A stretch of DNA of 64,000 bases from Balaenoptera acutorostrata (lineage: Eukaryota > Chordata > Mammalia > Artiodactyla > Balaenopteridae): the NCBI RefSeq assembly GCF_949987535.1, contig NC_080064.1, positions 127,996,708 to 128,060,707 of the forward strand. Direction: 5' to 3'. Under the pieces are notes generated by a model that made no database searches, had not been told where the DNA came from, and worked only from the letters and a program-made list of their open reading frames with translations. Position 1 is the first letter of the stretch. Every line of letters starts with the position of its first letter. Shown piece by piece: positions 25,291-36,924 of the stretch. Position numbers and translations under genes: made by a program.

Positions 25291-26690
25291 TTTCCTCCAT
25301 CCTACATGCCCTCTATTTGGAAACTGTAGTCCTCACCTCCAGCCCCGGCTCCCCTCTTGTGTGTCTTATCTTTATAGGACCCTTCCAACCTCCCAGCCAG
25401 GAAACTAGTGGTTGTCCAAGACTCCTCCCTTTCCTTCCTCCCACTGGCTCCCACTTTGAGATCACCTGATCTATGTGGACTTCATACTGTGCACTTAACC
25501 CACACTGGTGAATGCTCAATAACCTAAAATTTTCTTGAGGAAAGGAATTGTACCTTTTATCTCTGGCAATGATATCTATGGACCTGAAGTAAAACAAAAG
25601 AGAAGAGCAGTAGCTCAATAAATCCCAGTTTGCTCTCTCCCTATTCCTGCCTGTGCTCAAGATGCTGACTTGTGCTGCTGGCTCTTGCCCTGTCAACCCA
25701 TGTAGGACTAGTCCCTGTGGGTATTTCTGGTGGGACTTTGTGGGTATGTCCCATGATCCTCCCACCACCTGAAACAACAGGGAGCATGGAGAGAGCACTG
25801 TGATCCCCATTTTACAGAGGAGACCCTGAAGACAAGGCATTTAAGTCTCCTATCTGAGGTTAAACAGTGAATGACAGGCAGAATGGGATTGACCTCAGAT
25901 CTAGCTGATGCCAGAAGTCACCTAAGCATCATATTCTATTCCCTCCTCAAACACATCTCATCAGTTACCCAAGGCATCCCCTATTTTATACCCTTTCGTT
26001 TACTTAAGCTTCCCTCTCCCAGCACTGCTATTGCTTTCGGTTGATGCTGCTGGTCCCTTTCCCAAAGCACTGCAGTCCTTGATTTGCTGAGTAGGGCAGA
26101 GTTCTCTCTCTGTTTTGTGCATTAAACTCTGTCAGAGGAGTATCAAAACTCCTCATGTCTCAATGTCCTAGAGAAAGTTCCATGAGATGGTCTTTGTAGA
26201 CAGGGCTGAAATTCATCAGGTAAGGCATGGGGCATAGCTGGCATCTACTCTGATGAGTTGGTCGTCTGTTCTAGTTGGTCAATGCTTGTACCATACTAGG
26301 TGTTAAATATTTTGAGTATCACCTCTGCTTCCAGAGCTTCCTCTCCACAAGAATCCATAGATGAGTGCTCATGGGAATCTGAGCCAGACATTTAACCTGA
26401 GTAATGGATACCATGTTCAAATCATAGTTGCTTATCCCCTTGAAAGACCAAGATGGATTTGGATAGATGATCAAGCTGAAAAGTGTCAGGATCATTTAGG
26501 ATAGTTTGTCTCCCGGAAGTTTCTTTAGACCTTCAAGCAAACAGACATCTGCTGATCTATGTCACTCTACTAGGTATGTCCAGACACAGTTGAGCATTAA
26601 TGGTATACACAGTTTGGGCTCAATCTGAGACGTCTGACTTACTTGATAGTAATGAGAGGGGAATGATGGGCATCATGGTTAGTGTACATT
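25290..26690. other. Intergenic, nothing firmly recognised
   Basis: A 175-residue minus-strand frame at 25313-25840 lacks any family resemblance and is treated as chance. A short MIR-like piece lies at about 25790-25890. Confidence 0.45.
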
Positions 26691-27360
26691 TCTGGATAAG
26701 TAATAATAGGGACAGACTTCTTTTGTATTAAAATTTTATGTGCTTATGATTTTGCTAATCTTTCTTATAATTAAGTCAGTTTCCATTTTATACATGTCAA
26801 GGTATGTTGCTCGTTGCATACAAATTCATAGTTGTTACAGCTTCTTGATGGATTAGCCTTTTGTTATCATGTATTTTTATTCCTTTTGCCTTAAATTCCG
26901 ATTTTTCTGATAATAATATTGCTAAATATCTTTCTTGTAAAGGAATTCATTTATGTTTTCTTCTAGAACTTTTCTTTCTGTTTTTTACATTTAAATCTTT
27001 GAACCATTGAGAATTTTTTTTTTTTTTCTCAGCTCTCCTATCTAGGTCTCAATGGAAAGCACTCCTGCTGTCTTTCTTTTGGACCTTGCGATTCAAAAAC
27101 CTCCCATCCTCATAACCACGGAGTTATATATATTAATATACGTGGTGTTTATTTTCCTGTGACTTCTTTTTTTTTTCATTCTAGGGCCATGGAATGAATC
27201 CCTGAAGAGGAAAAATAGTATTTGTGCCCATTCAGCCATTTATTTACCCATGGCCCAGAGAGGGGACCTGGATGGAGAGGTGGAGGCTGTCCTTAAAGGG
27301 TGAACCATTGAGAATTGATCCTGGTCTAGGTTTGAGGTATAGACCCAATTTTAAAAATTG
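26690..27360 (-). mobile_element. Old antisense L1 fragment hosting the retrocopy
   Basis: T-rich sequence with 'cttttgccttaaattccgat' and 'gaattgatcctggtctagg' is typical of old L1 ORF2/3' sequence in antisense. It is interrupted at 27016-27300. Confidence 0.6.
27016..27300 (-). mobile_element. Short retrocopy of an unidentified RNA
   Basis: About 285 bp, with a T-run at the left (poly(A) on the minus strand), is bracketed by a perfect 16-bp direct repeat TGAACCATTGAGAATT at 27000-27015 and 27301-27316. The host sequence on both sides is an old antisense L1 that reads continuously if the insert is removed. These are the marks of L1-driven retrotransposition. The insert does not resemble the SINE, L1, MIR or L2 families seen elsewhere in the window, and it holds no long frame. 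It is probably a processed copy of some RNA, source unknown. Confidence 0.7.
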
Positions 27361-27575
27361 GATAAACTGCTTTAATATAAGTTAAATATAATTTTTAAAT
27401 AAATTAATATAAATTTAATTTCAATTAATATTAATTTTAAAATTTAAAAATATATGTGATATATATTAATACACACATATGTTTTGTTTTTGAAATATAT
27501 TCAATATATATTTATATGCATACATATGTACATATTTGTTTTGAAGTCTCTCTCTCTCTCTCTCTGTCTCTTTCT
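27360..27575. repeat. AT-rich low-complexity tract and (CT)n
   Basis: Mostly A/T words (taatataaatt, atatatatt), ending in a CT dinucleotide run at about 27548-27566. Confidence 0.8.
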
Positions 27576-28164
27576 TTGGCTATTTAATAGTTTTGTAGTT
27601 ACCTCCACACCACCTCCCAAACTTCTAGGCCATAACTAGGTCTTCTGATGGTGCTAGAACAATACTAGAACAATCCAGGGAGCAATTCTACTCACTTCCT
27701 GGTAGCAAGGCTGTGTCTTGGTCTTCCTACTTGGCTAACTCCTCAACTTCCTATAAAGCCTTAGTCCCAGGCAGCAGTCAAGCAGCAATTTTACTCGGCC
27801 TTCATCTATAAAGGTGTGTGGGAGTGTGAAATGCCACAGGTAGAAGGTTGCTTGTGAGTAACAGGAAATGTTTGTACATAGCCTGCGTTCAGCAAGAGAG
27901 AATTGGTTGAGTAAATCACGGTTTGTGCATGGTTTAAAAATCACGGTTTTTAAAGTGTCTTTTAATTCACTGTTGTCTGTGAACTTTTAAAGTACTGAGT
28001 GTGTAACAATGTCTCAAATTTTGACTATTTCAGTCTTTAATGGGTGCCATTTAAAAAACATAAAATGCTGTATTTTTTTTTTTTACCGTTTTGTTTGCTA
28101 TCATCAGTATATCTTTATAAATCACCCCTGTGGTGACTAAATTGCAAAAAAAAAAAAAAAAAAT

Positions 28165-28520
28165 GAAGTGGCTGTGTGTACAATGAAGTACACACAGCCA
28201 CAAAAAAGATGAGTAAAATCTCCAAATCCTGATTTTCTGATTATACAGTTAAGTGAAAAAAGCAAGGTACAGAACAGTATATATGGTATCTATATTTTGT
28301 GTAAGAAAGGGAGAGAAATAAGAATTTATGCGGTTGCAAGAAGAGATGTTGGAAGGATAAGCAACAAATAAATAAAAATGGCTTCCTAAAGAGGAGGGGA
28401 AGTGGGGAATGGAGTAAACATGAGAGTTCCTTGTACCATAAAATGCTGTAGCTTTGATTTTTGATTTATGTAAGATCTATCTATGTAAGATGACTTATGG
28501 AAGATAAAATTATAACAAAA
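28165..28520 (+). mobile_element. Old L1 3' end with foldback at its left edge
   Basis: 'agttaagtgaaaaaagcaag' and 'acagaacagtatatatgg' are hallmark words of old L1 3' ends. The left edge carries a perfect 14-bp inverted repeat (28168-28181/28188-28201). Confidence 0.65.
28168..28201. repeat. Perfect 14-bp stem hairpin
   Basis: GTGGCTGTGTGTAC, loop AATGAA, then GTACACACAGCCAC. It follows an A-run of about 18 bases. Confidence 0.95.
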
Positions 28521-28541
28521 ACCCACCAACTACAAAAGGGA

Positions 28542-28575
<34 letters not shown>

Positions 28576-28576
28576 C
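28542..28576. repeat. (TG)14 followed by GC alternation
   Basis: A TG run passes directly into GCGCGCGC, making about 35 bases of strict purine-pyrimidine alternation. Confidence 0.95.
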
Positions 28577-29279
28577 TAGGGGGCAGGGCAAAGATGCTTC
28601 AAGTCATGAGCCTAGTTCTGGTTCTTTCTCTTTGTGGCACTAAAATCCCAGGCACCACTGCCTTCTACCTGGCCTGCAGCCCACGAGGCCCCCAGCAGCA
28701 GACCCACTTATGTACTCTTCCAGATTCACGGAAATGATAACTGATTTTGGGCCCATTTCTTTTTGTTTTTTTCTCCTTGTAGTTTATCTATCACTGCTGT
28801 ATATTTAGAGTAGAGGAAATGCTGGGATGTGTGAAACTTCTGTGAACTGGGAAGTCCCTTTCCTTTTGTTTTAACCCTTATTATTGAAAATTCCTTTAAA
28901 ATACTTCTTTTCCTGCCTTAGAAAGTCTAGTATACTCAGAATAATTAAATATTTCTTGGATGATTAAACATTAGAATGAAGTTTCTAAACCTTAATTTTC
29001 TATATGAAGTATCATATTTCATAGATTTAATATGCCATTGATTGTAAGATGTACCATTATTCTATATACCATTAAAAATGCTGCCAATTAAACTATGATA
29101 TAGCGCTTTCTTACCATATCCTTTGTAAGATGCATCTTGATTTCAAAGATATTAAAATGTGAAAAAAAATGTGCATCTTAGAGTAGATAAAACATAGAGT
29201 TACAGAGGTAGGCTTGGAAGATAAAAAAGTTGAATTAAATGTGTACTCACCCCAAGGTTTCCAAAAATCAAAAGGAAAT

Positions 29280-29540
29280 GTTTTGCCTAGAGTAATGCCA
29301 AGTGCATGGTAGGTACTCGATGAATGCTTGTGAGAGAATAAAGGCTTCTTACATGTATTGGATGGCCACTAAAATATAGGGGGAAGTATGCAAAAAAATT
29401 GTTTTTTAAAAAATTGCTAAGCATATACTATATCTAGGCCTGTGCTGGAACATTAAGCATAAAGAGAGAACAAAAAATAATGAGGATGATGTAGCACAGC
29501 CCTTGCATAGTTTATAGTCTAGTGAAAGAGACAAATGTAA
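29280..29540. repeat. L2 fragments
   Basis: 'gcatggtaggtactcgatga' (sense end) and 'catagtttatagtctagtga' (antisense) suggest two L2 pieces. Confidence 0.5.
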
Positions 29541-32070
29541 CAAACATAGTCTGACATTGGGGGTAAGGTCAGGACTGAAAGTGTAGATTTGGGGGTTGGC
29601 TTCAGAGAGATAACAGAAATTGAAATTGTGGGGATAGATAATGACATCAAACAGGCTTGTAGCAGTGAGGGAGGGACAAGGGCAGATTCCTGGAGAGTAC
29701 TTATACTAAAAGGGAGGAAGAAGGGGATCCAGTGAAGAAAACCAAGACATGTTTAGAGAGATAAGAGGAAACACTGGAGAGCAATTTGTCATTGAAACCA
29801 GAGTTAGAGAGATGGTTTTAAGAAGGAAGGAACCATCACTGTTGTCTAATTGCTGAGAGATGGGACAAGATGAGGACTGAAAGTGTTATCAGATTTGGCA
29901 GTTGGGTGGTCATCAGTGACTTCTAATAAAGTAATTCCAGGAAAATGATTGGAGCAGATGTCAGACTATAAGAAGTTGATGAGTAAATGCAGGAAGAGTT
30001 TATTTAGAAAAGGCTTATGAGGAAGGATAGGAAGAGGCAGGAAAAAACAGGAAGGGCAGAAATGGAATCAATGAATGCAGGGGTAAAAATAGACAACAAC
30101 ACACGGAAACAAAGCAAAGGGCTGAATGTCTAGATACAGTAGGAGGCAGGTTGTGGAGGCAGATGGCAGCCAAGGCACAGAGCAGATCTGGGGTCCAGGA
30201 GAGGGTATGGGATCAGGCAGTCTTTGGTTCAACTCCTAGTTCTGTTCCTTGCTGTATGAACTTGGACAAGTTACTTCACCTCTGCCCTTCAGATACTAAG
30301 AAAGTATCCTCAGAAAGGAGACAGACCCTCCAAAAACATTCCTACAGTAAACGTGATACATTTCTCCGTTTTTTTCCTCCTTATAAGTTTAATGTAGCCT
30401 GATGACATAAGTCCAAAGCATAATTCGAGGAAAGAATCTTACAAGGGGACAAAATGATGTATTTCAAGTGCACGGCTCTCTGACAGTTTGGCTTTTAAGA
30501 GTATCTAGAGCTGGAATTAGAAGTGGATTTCATCCTGCACACCAACACTGATGAGATGGCAATGACTGCCTGAAGCACTGGTTGGAAAGAATCATGTTTG
30601 AGCAACAGTCAAGGGTCAGCATAGCAAAGGGTTATGGATTAAAGAAGTTGGCCAGGGGCTTGGAAGGGACGGCTGTAAGAGTAGTGCCATGAATTTGCTA
30701 ACCCTGAGCCAGAGGGAACAGTGGGCTATATATCCATCAGATAGTTCTCCATCAATGATACTGAGCTTTTTGATAAGCATTGAAGTGTAATGATTTCAGT
30801 GTACATTCTCTGAGAAGTACACATATGCTACATTGTACATTAACAGTAGAAACACAAATTACAGCAGACAGCTACAGTAAGTAGGTTTGACATCCTTTTA
30901 TGAAAGTTAAGATGTGATTGGGATATTTTCACTAATTTAATAGAGGTCGTCTCCACATGCTCATGGATGAGGACCATGGAAATATCTGAGGCAAGATCAA
31001 AATCTTCCTCGGACAAAATTCTGGGTACGTTGTAAGAAATGGAGAAAAAGGAGATCAAGGTCCTAATGCTTCCTATACAATGGTCATGATCATTTTATCT
31101 TGAAAGCTTTTTAGAGTCACTGCTGCCAAGCTTGCTCCACTTCAATGAAGTATTCATAGCATATGTACCTTTAAGCAATGAAACATCTTGGTTGATTCTT
31201 CTAGGACAGTACATTTCATATATACATATGTGTATCTATATACATATATATATAATTTTTTTAGAGCAGTGATACCATGTTTTCAAATGAAATCTTATCT
31301 TGAATTCCAATATAGATAAAGTAGAGACACCCCAGCTAAAGAGGAGGTAGAGGGGTTGGTCTTCAGCCTACCTTAAGGCCAGCCCTAAGGGCTTCATGAA
31401 ACATGGCTTCAAAGCCCTGCTATAAGATTAATTAGCTATGAAATATACCCCTAGGTCACTAAAGAAATTAATTTGCTATATTAGAATGATAATCTTTATG
31501 AAAAGCTAAAATGTTGGAGATGTTTATAAAAATATGATAATTTTTCATTTATTCACCCAAGGTAATTACAATCATTAAAATACATTTCCCAGAGTCTGGA
31601 TTCCTCAGTCTTTAACAAAACTAGGTAGCAGCACCAAGAGTTAACTTCAGTACAAGGAAGTCTGTACCAGGCCCAGGCCCAGTCCCAGGCTTCCCTTCAG
31701 CTGTGGAGAAGATCTGATTTGCTTGTTTCTCCTAACAAGTCTGCTCTCTTGAGAACAATGGTACTCCATGGCCCAAGAAAGCTGCAGGAATTTCAGTCTT
31801 CACATCTGCATTCCAGGCAGCAGGAAGGGAAAAAGGAAGAACAAAGGAACTGCTTCTTTTAGGAGCTCTCCCAGAAAGCCCACCCAACAATTCCTTAAAA
31901 CTCAAAAGCCAAAATTTAGTCACATGGCCACACCTAGCTGCAAAGGCTTATGTGTTGCCCTTCAGCAGGATAGATTGATATATTCACATCCACACATTAC
32001 CACAGTTACCTAAGGAACATCCAGTAACAGTAACTTCTAGGCAGACTAGGCAGACTCATCATAACCTTGT
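29540..32070. other. Intergenic, mostly unassigned
   Basis: Contains the MIR at 30.2 kb and an AT simple tract near 31220-31255; otherwise nothing recognised. Confidence 0.5.
30205..30300 (+). repeat. MIR
   Basis: 'ggttcaactcctagttctgt' and 'gaacttggacaagttacttc'. Confidence 0.7.
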
Positions 32071-32620
32071 ATTACTTCTATACCTTGTGTATGTGTGATT
32101 TTATATATATATATATGAAACCATATGTATACATTTGTGTTACCACCAGCACAGTTATGGTACAGAACAACTCCACTACCCAAAAAAAGCCTCCCATATA
32201 CCCTTATAGTTATACCTTCTCCCACCATTACCTCCTGGCAAATACTGATCTATCACTACAGTTTTGTTATTTCAAGGATGTCATATGAATGGAATCATGC
32301 AATATGATTCCTTTTGAGATTTTTCTGCTTTCCCTCAGTGTAATGCCTTTGAGATTCATTGAAGTTGTTGCACCTGTCAATAATTCGATTTTTTTTTTTT
32401 TTTACAGCTGAATAGTATTACATGTTATGAATGTACCACAGTTTGTTTATCCATTCACTTGCTGAAGGACCTTTGAATTGTTTCTAGTTTTTGGCAATTA
32501 TAATAGAGTTGCTATTTGTGTATATGTTTTTGTGTGAACGTAAGTTTGCATCCATGTCTATATTTTTATTATAATGAGATTACATACAAGGACATTATGT
32601 GTTAATATGTTCTCTTCCCA
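32070..32620 (-). mobile_element. Old antisense L1 3' region
   Basis: 'atatgaatggaatcatgcaa', 'acagctgaatagtattac' and 'gtttatccattcacttgctg' are classic antisense L1 3' UTR/ORF2-end words. Confidence 0.65.
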
Positions 32621-32663
32621 CATGAGCTATATGCACCTCCAGGATTTTGCCTGATCCAAAGCA

Positions 32664-33172
32664 AGCAGCATAGTGTTGTGAGAGTACAGCCCCTGACCTG
32701 TGTTTTTTTTTTTCTTAATCATGGAATTTTATTTTATTTATTTATTTGTTTTAATTAATTAATTTACTTATTTAATTTTGGCTGTGTTGGGTCTTTGTTG
32801 CTGCGCACGGGCTTTCTCTAGTTGCGGCGAGCGGGGGGCTACACTTCGTTGCGGTGCGCGGGCTTCTCATTGCGGTGGCTTCTCTTGTTGCAGAGCACGG
32901 GCTCTAGGCACGCAGGCTTCAGTAGTTGTGGTGCGTGGGCTCAGTAGTTGTGGCTCGTGGGCTTAGTTGCTCCGTGGCATGTGGGATCTTCCTGGACCAG
33001 GGATCGAACCCATGTCCCCTGCATTGGCAGGCGGATTCTTAACCACTGCACCACCAGGGAAGTCCCCCTGACCTGTGTTTGATTCTCAGCTCTACTGTTT
33101 AATAGTGGTGTGACACTGGGCAAGTTACTTACCACCTCTGTGCCTCACTTTCCCCCATCCTGGAAAATGGAA
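32664..33172 (+). repeat. MIR, split by a SINE
   Basis: MIR words lie on both sides of the nested SINE: 'agcagcatagtgttgtgagag' type start before 32705, then 'gggcaagttacttacc' and 'ctctgtgcctcactt' after 33081. Confidence 0.8.
32706..33065 (-). mobile_element. tRNA-derived SINE nested in a MIR
   Basis: Minus orientation with the tail at left. Perfect duplication CCCTGACCTGTGTTT at 32691-32705 and 33066-33080. Joining the flanks restores a continuous MIR. Confidence 0.92.
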
Positions 33173-34480
33173 GCAGCTGCATAATCTGCACATTGGTTCC
33201 TTGACCTGTAGAGTGAGGGCTATTACATGGGAGAGGCCAAGTGGAGGCCACTAGACCCACCTCTATCTAGGAAAATAGTAAACCAAAAGGAACACGGCAT
33301 TACTGGAGAGATTGCAGAGATTAGTGCCACCATCAAGGATTTGGAAGATGTAGGGGTGGTTATTACCACCACATCCCCATTTAACTCTCCCATTTGGCCT
33401 ATACAGAAGACAGATGGATCTTGGAGAATGACAGTGGATTACTGTAAACTTAACTGGGTGGTGACTCCACTTATACCTGCTGTATCAGATGTGGTTTCAG
33501 TGCTTGAGCAAATTAACACATCCCCTGGAAACTGAGATTTAGCTATTAATCTGGCAAGTGCCTTTTTCTCCATCCCTGTTAATAAGACCCACAAGAAGCA
33601 GTTTGCTTTCAGCAAATAAACCTTCACTGTCCCACCTCAGAAGTATGTCAACTCGCCAGCTGTGCATTATAATTTAGTTCCCTGGATCTTGCTCTCCTTT
33701 CCCTTCCACAAGCTATTACACTAGTACATTACACTGATGACATCATGCTGATTGGACCTAGCGAGCAAGAAGTAGTAACTACTTCAGACTTACTGGTAAG
33801 ACATTTGCGTGTCAGAGGGTGGGAAACAAGTCTGACACAAATTCAGGGGGCTTCTACCTCAGTGAAATTTCTAGGGGTCCACTGGTGTGGGGCAGGTCAA
33901 GATATCCTACAAATAAAAAAGAGGCACAATGCCTAGTGAGCTTCTTTGGATTTTGGGTGCAACAAAGCCCTCCTTGGGGTGTGTTACTCCAATCTACTTA
34001 CCTAGTGACTCAAAAAGCTGGTCGTTTTGAATGAGACCCAGAATAAGAGAAAGCTCTGCAACAGGTCCAGACAGCTGTGCAAGCTGCTCTGCCACTTGGG
34101 CCATAGCATCCAGCAGATCCAAAGGTGCTTGAAGTGTCAGTGGTAGGTAGGGATGCTGCTAGGCCCCAACAACTGAACTGCACCTCAGGCCATTAGGATT
34201 TTAGAGCAAAGCCCTGCCATCTTCTATAGATAACTACTCTCATTTTGGGAAATAGTTCTTGGCCTGCTACTGGACTTCAGTAGAGACTGAATGCTTAACC
34301 ATAGGCCACCAAATTACCACGAGACCTGAGCTGCCCATCATGAACTGGGTATTATTTGATTTATGAGGGAGTGCACAGCACTTCAAAAGAACTCCTTGAG
34401 TCTTCTAATTTATACAGAAACAAATCTAGGGAACATGTGTGGAAATGGATATTAGGGGATTAGGATCATAGTAGAAAGAA
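33172..34480 (+). mobile_element. Decayed class I endogenous retrovirus pol fragment
   Basis: Translation in shifting frames gives pieces of a gammaretrovirus-like polymerase. An N-terminal reverse-transcriptase segment is open at 33227-33535, the YTDD active-site motif is at 33730-33741 in another frame, and the piece open at 33745-33936 continues the palm/thumb region. RNase-H-like sequence follows to about 34.4 kb. Stops, frame changes and internal losses mean no functional product. No gag, env or LTR was recognised, so this is an isolated internal fragment. The edges are approximate. Confidence 0.85.
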
Positions 34481-34673
34481 CATAAAGTTGAATCAGGCCT
34501 TTGGACTTAGACTAGAACTTACACCACTGGTTCTCAGGCCTTCAGACTGCAGATCTGAGGACTTCTCAGCCTCTGTAATTGTATGAGCCAATTCTTTATT
34601 AGAGATCTCTTTCATATATATAAAGTCATATATATCTCCTATTGGTTTTGTTTCTCTGGAGAACCCTAATACA
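34480..34673 (+). repeat. Interspersed repeat tail, family not assigned
   Basis: A widely dispersed mammalian motif ('ttctcaggccttcagactgc' and 'tttctctggagaaccctaat') lies directly after the pol remnant. I could not place it in a family with confidence; it may belong to the same or another retroelement. Confidence 0.45.
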
Positions 34674-34785
34674 AGCAAGTTATATAACATCTATATGTCT
34701 TAATTTCCCCATCCTGGAAAATTGGGATAAACAGAGTTCTTACCTCCCAGAGTTGTGAGGATTAAAAATAGTTGATACACTGAGT
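34674..34785 (+). repeat. MIR 3' half
   Basis: 'GCAAGTTATATAAC', 'cctggaaaattggg' and 'ttgtgaggattaaa' match the distal MIR. The first 50 bp repeat the MIR segment at 33121-33170. Confidence 0.75.
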
Positions 34786-34799
34786 TTGCTGAGGTCACA

Positions 34800-35030
34800 G
34801 CAGTATCTCACATGTTTTCATATCCTTAGCACCTAGTAAAGTTTATGGCAGAATGCTGATGTTCGTAAATATTTGTTCAATAAATGACTTGATCAATTTT
34901 TAAAATAATCCTAACATATAAAACTGTATTATTCATTATTTTTTATTCAACAAATATTTATGAGTACCTACTATGCTCAGGTATTATGCTAGGCCCTGGG
35001 CACACATTTGGAAACATAAATATTATCATC
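34800..35030. repeat. L2 fragments, opposite orientations
   Basis: 'cttagcacctagtaaagttt' with 'aaatatttgttcaataaatg' is a sense L2 end. 'attcaacaaatatttatgag' with 'tatgctaggccctgggcac' is an antisense one. Confidence 0.6.
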
Positions 35031-36100
35031 AAGAGGAAAATGAATCATTGATACAGACTATTTAAGCTTTTTTTTTTTCTCACAGAGCTATTATTCTTTA
35101 CATAACAATTCATTCCATAAAAATTTCCTTTTATGGAAGTAAAATAATAAAGAATGAATAGCACATGCACTGGCTTCAATTACTTTCTGAAAGTCATATT
35201 AATTTACTTTTTGAAGCAAAGAGCAAAACAAAGATTAAACAGAAGATAAGAATTTAAATACGGGTATTTGACTTCTTTTTTTTAGTCAAGATGATTTCAA
35301 ATTTGTTGCCCTCAGACCAGGGCCATGTACTTAACTCTTGTTTCAAATAGGTTGATGATTCTGAGACTTTCCGTATAGTAATGCTGGTGAATATAACTCA
35401 GGCCATATTTACAGATTAATTGTAACATGATTAAATTTTGCATTTCCTTAACCGTGTGTTGGTTGGTGTAGTTTGAAATAATTAAATTATAGGGTAGCCC
35501 AATTATTTGGCTTAAACAGTCATGCATACACCCTAGGGCTTAATTGCCATGAATAAATCAATACCACCCGAAATTCATTGGCTGTCACTGACAATAGCTT
35601 TAACTGTACTTGCACAGTGTAAGAAATTCAATTAGCAGGCTAAGACCCATGATTAAAACTTTAGCCATTAAAATAACTGCTGGCTATCTCCTAGAGATCA
35701 GTTTTTTTCTCAATGTAGAATCTGTAATCCTACCCAATTTAAACTTTACAGTCATTTTTCTCAAGACAGACTATCTAGTTTTTTTGTTTTTTTTTTTACT
35801 TTTCTTTGGTAACCATGAAATACAGTACACTTCTCTTTTAAAAAACTGGGAAAGTCATAGGGCTTAAAAATTTCTAAAATAATTAGACCTGGGTCTTGTC
35901 CAGGAAAATCTACCATTAAAGATAAAGAAATCTTAGAACATTATGACTAGTTACAAAGAAAGATATTTACAACGGAAAACGCCTACTTATCATATTTACT
36001 CTGAGAAGCAGCGAAGTAAAATTCATGATGAAGCTACCGCTGATTTCGACATTTTTATTTACTAGGTCGTCGGCTTCCAGTTTACTGCTAGGTTTTAAAA
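35030..36100. other. Upstream flank of the POU2F1 island
   Basis: AT-rich sequence without recognised repeats, changing abruptly to GC-rich at about 36.1 kb. It may hold upstream regulatory elements, but none is identifiable. Confidence 0.45.
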
Positions 36101-36780
36101 GATGTTCCTAAGCGAAAGGAAGGGGAGAATGCCTATCCACAGACCGGGGGGTCAGCTATTTCTTTCGATCCGGTGAGCGGCGATCGAGGCGCGTGAAACA
36201 AGGGTAGGGGCGGGAATTAGCGACTTACTAAAACTCCCAGCTAGCGAGGAAGCCAGCCCGGTGTTAGACACAAATAGAGCAGAACAGATTTGGGGCTAAT
36301 TAAAACAACCACAGGACACTCCCCCTTGCGTTAGCGGGGTCGACTCTCCAGCATTCGCAGGGTTGGAGGCGGGGACTAGTTCGGATTCAAATTTAAAGCG
36401 GGATGCCCGCGCGTGGCCCAGCAGGTGCCTCCAGCCCGGCTCCCCGCGGAGGGCGTTTCCGCCCCTACCTGCCCATAGGGCCGGAAATTACCGAGAGGGG
36501 AACGGCCCCTCCTTTGTTGTCAGTGTTTCAACAGCGCGGAAAGCCTTAAAAAGTGCGCAGCGTAGAGGACGCGGGCTGGTCCGCCCACCGACACTCCACG
36601 CTTCTCCACCCTTTTGGCCGCTGTGTCCCCTGCGCTTCTTTTAGAATGCCACTGGGGGAAGCCGGAGTAAAACTGGGAGGGGAGTGAGGCGGGAGGAGTA
36701 GGGATGATAGTAACAAGGCACAAGTGCTCCCTGTACTGCCCTTCACAGATTACGCAACGGGAGGCAGCCAAGGGGAAGTA

Positions 36781-36924
36781 GCGCATGCGCGGACTGCCTT
36801 ACAGGCGCGCGGAGAAAGTCGCGCATGTGCAGAGCCCAGAAGGAAAAAAGAAGCGAAGGGGTGACTGGCAGGTTGAGGGCGCTTTAGCTACTGAAGAGGC
36901 ACTGCGGCCAGGGGGCGCGTGCGC
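36781..36924. promoter_or_regulatory. Cluster of three NRF1-like motifs
   Basis: GCGCATGCGC at 36781-36790 is a perfect palindromic NRF1 core. GCGCATGTGC at 36821-36830 differs by one base, and GCGCGTGCGC at 36915-36924 also fits the GCGC-N-N-GCGC pattern. All lie 190-330 bp upstream of the POU2F1 start codon. NRF1 activates many housekeeping CpG-island promoters; binding here is inferred. Confidence 0.6.

Noticed and set aside
25313..25840. 175-codon minus-strand frame
   Set aside because: No family resemblance, no splice or promoter context, and short L2/MIR-like words nearby; most likely chance.
28140..28201. Hairpin as a possible microRNA precursor
   Set aside because: The stem is only 14 bp, too short for a microRNA precursor, and lies at the edge of an old L1.
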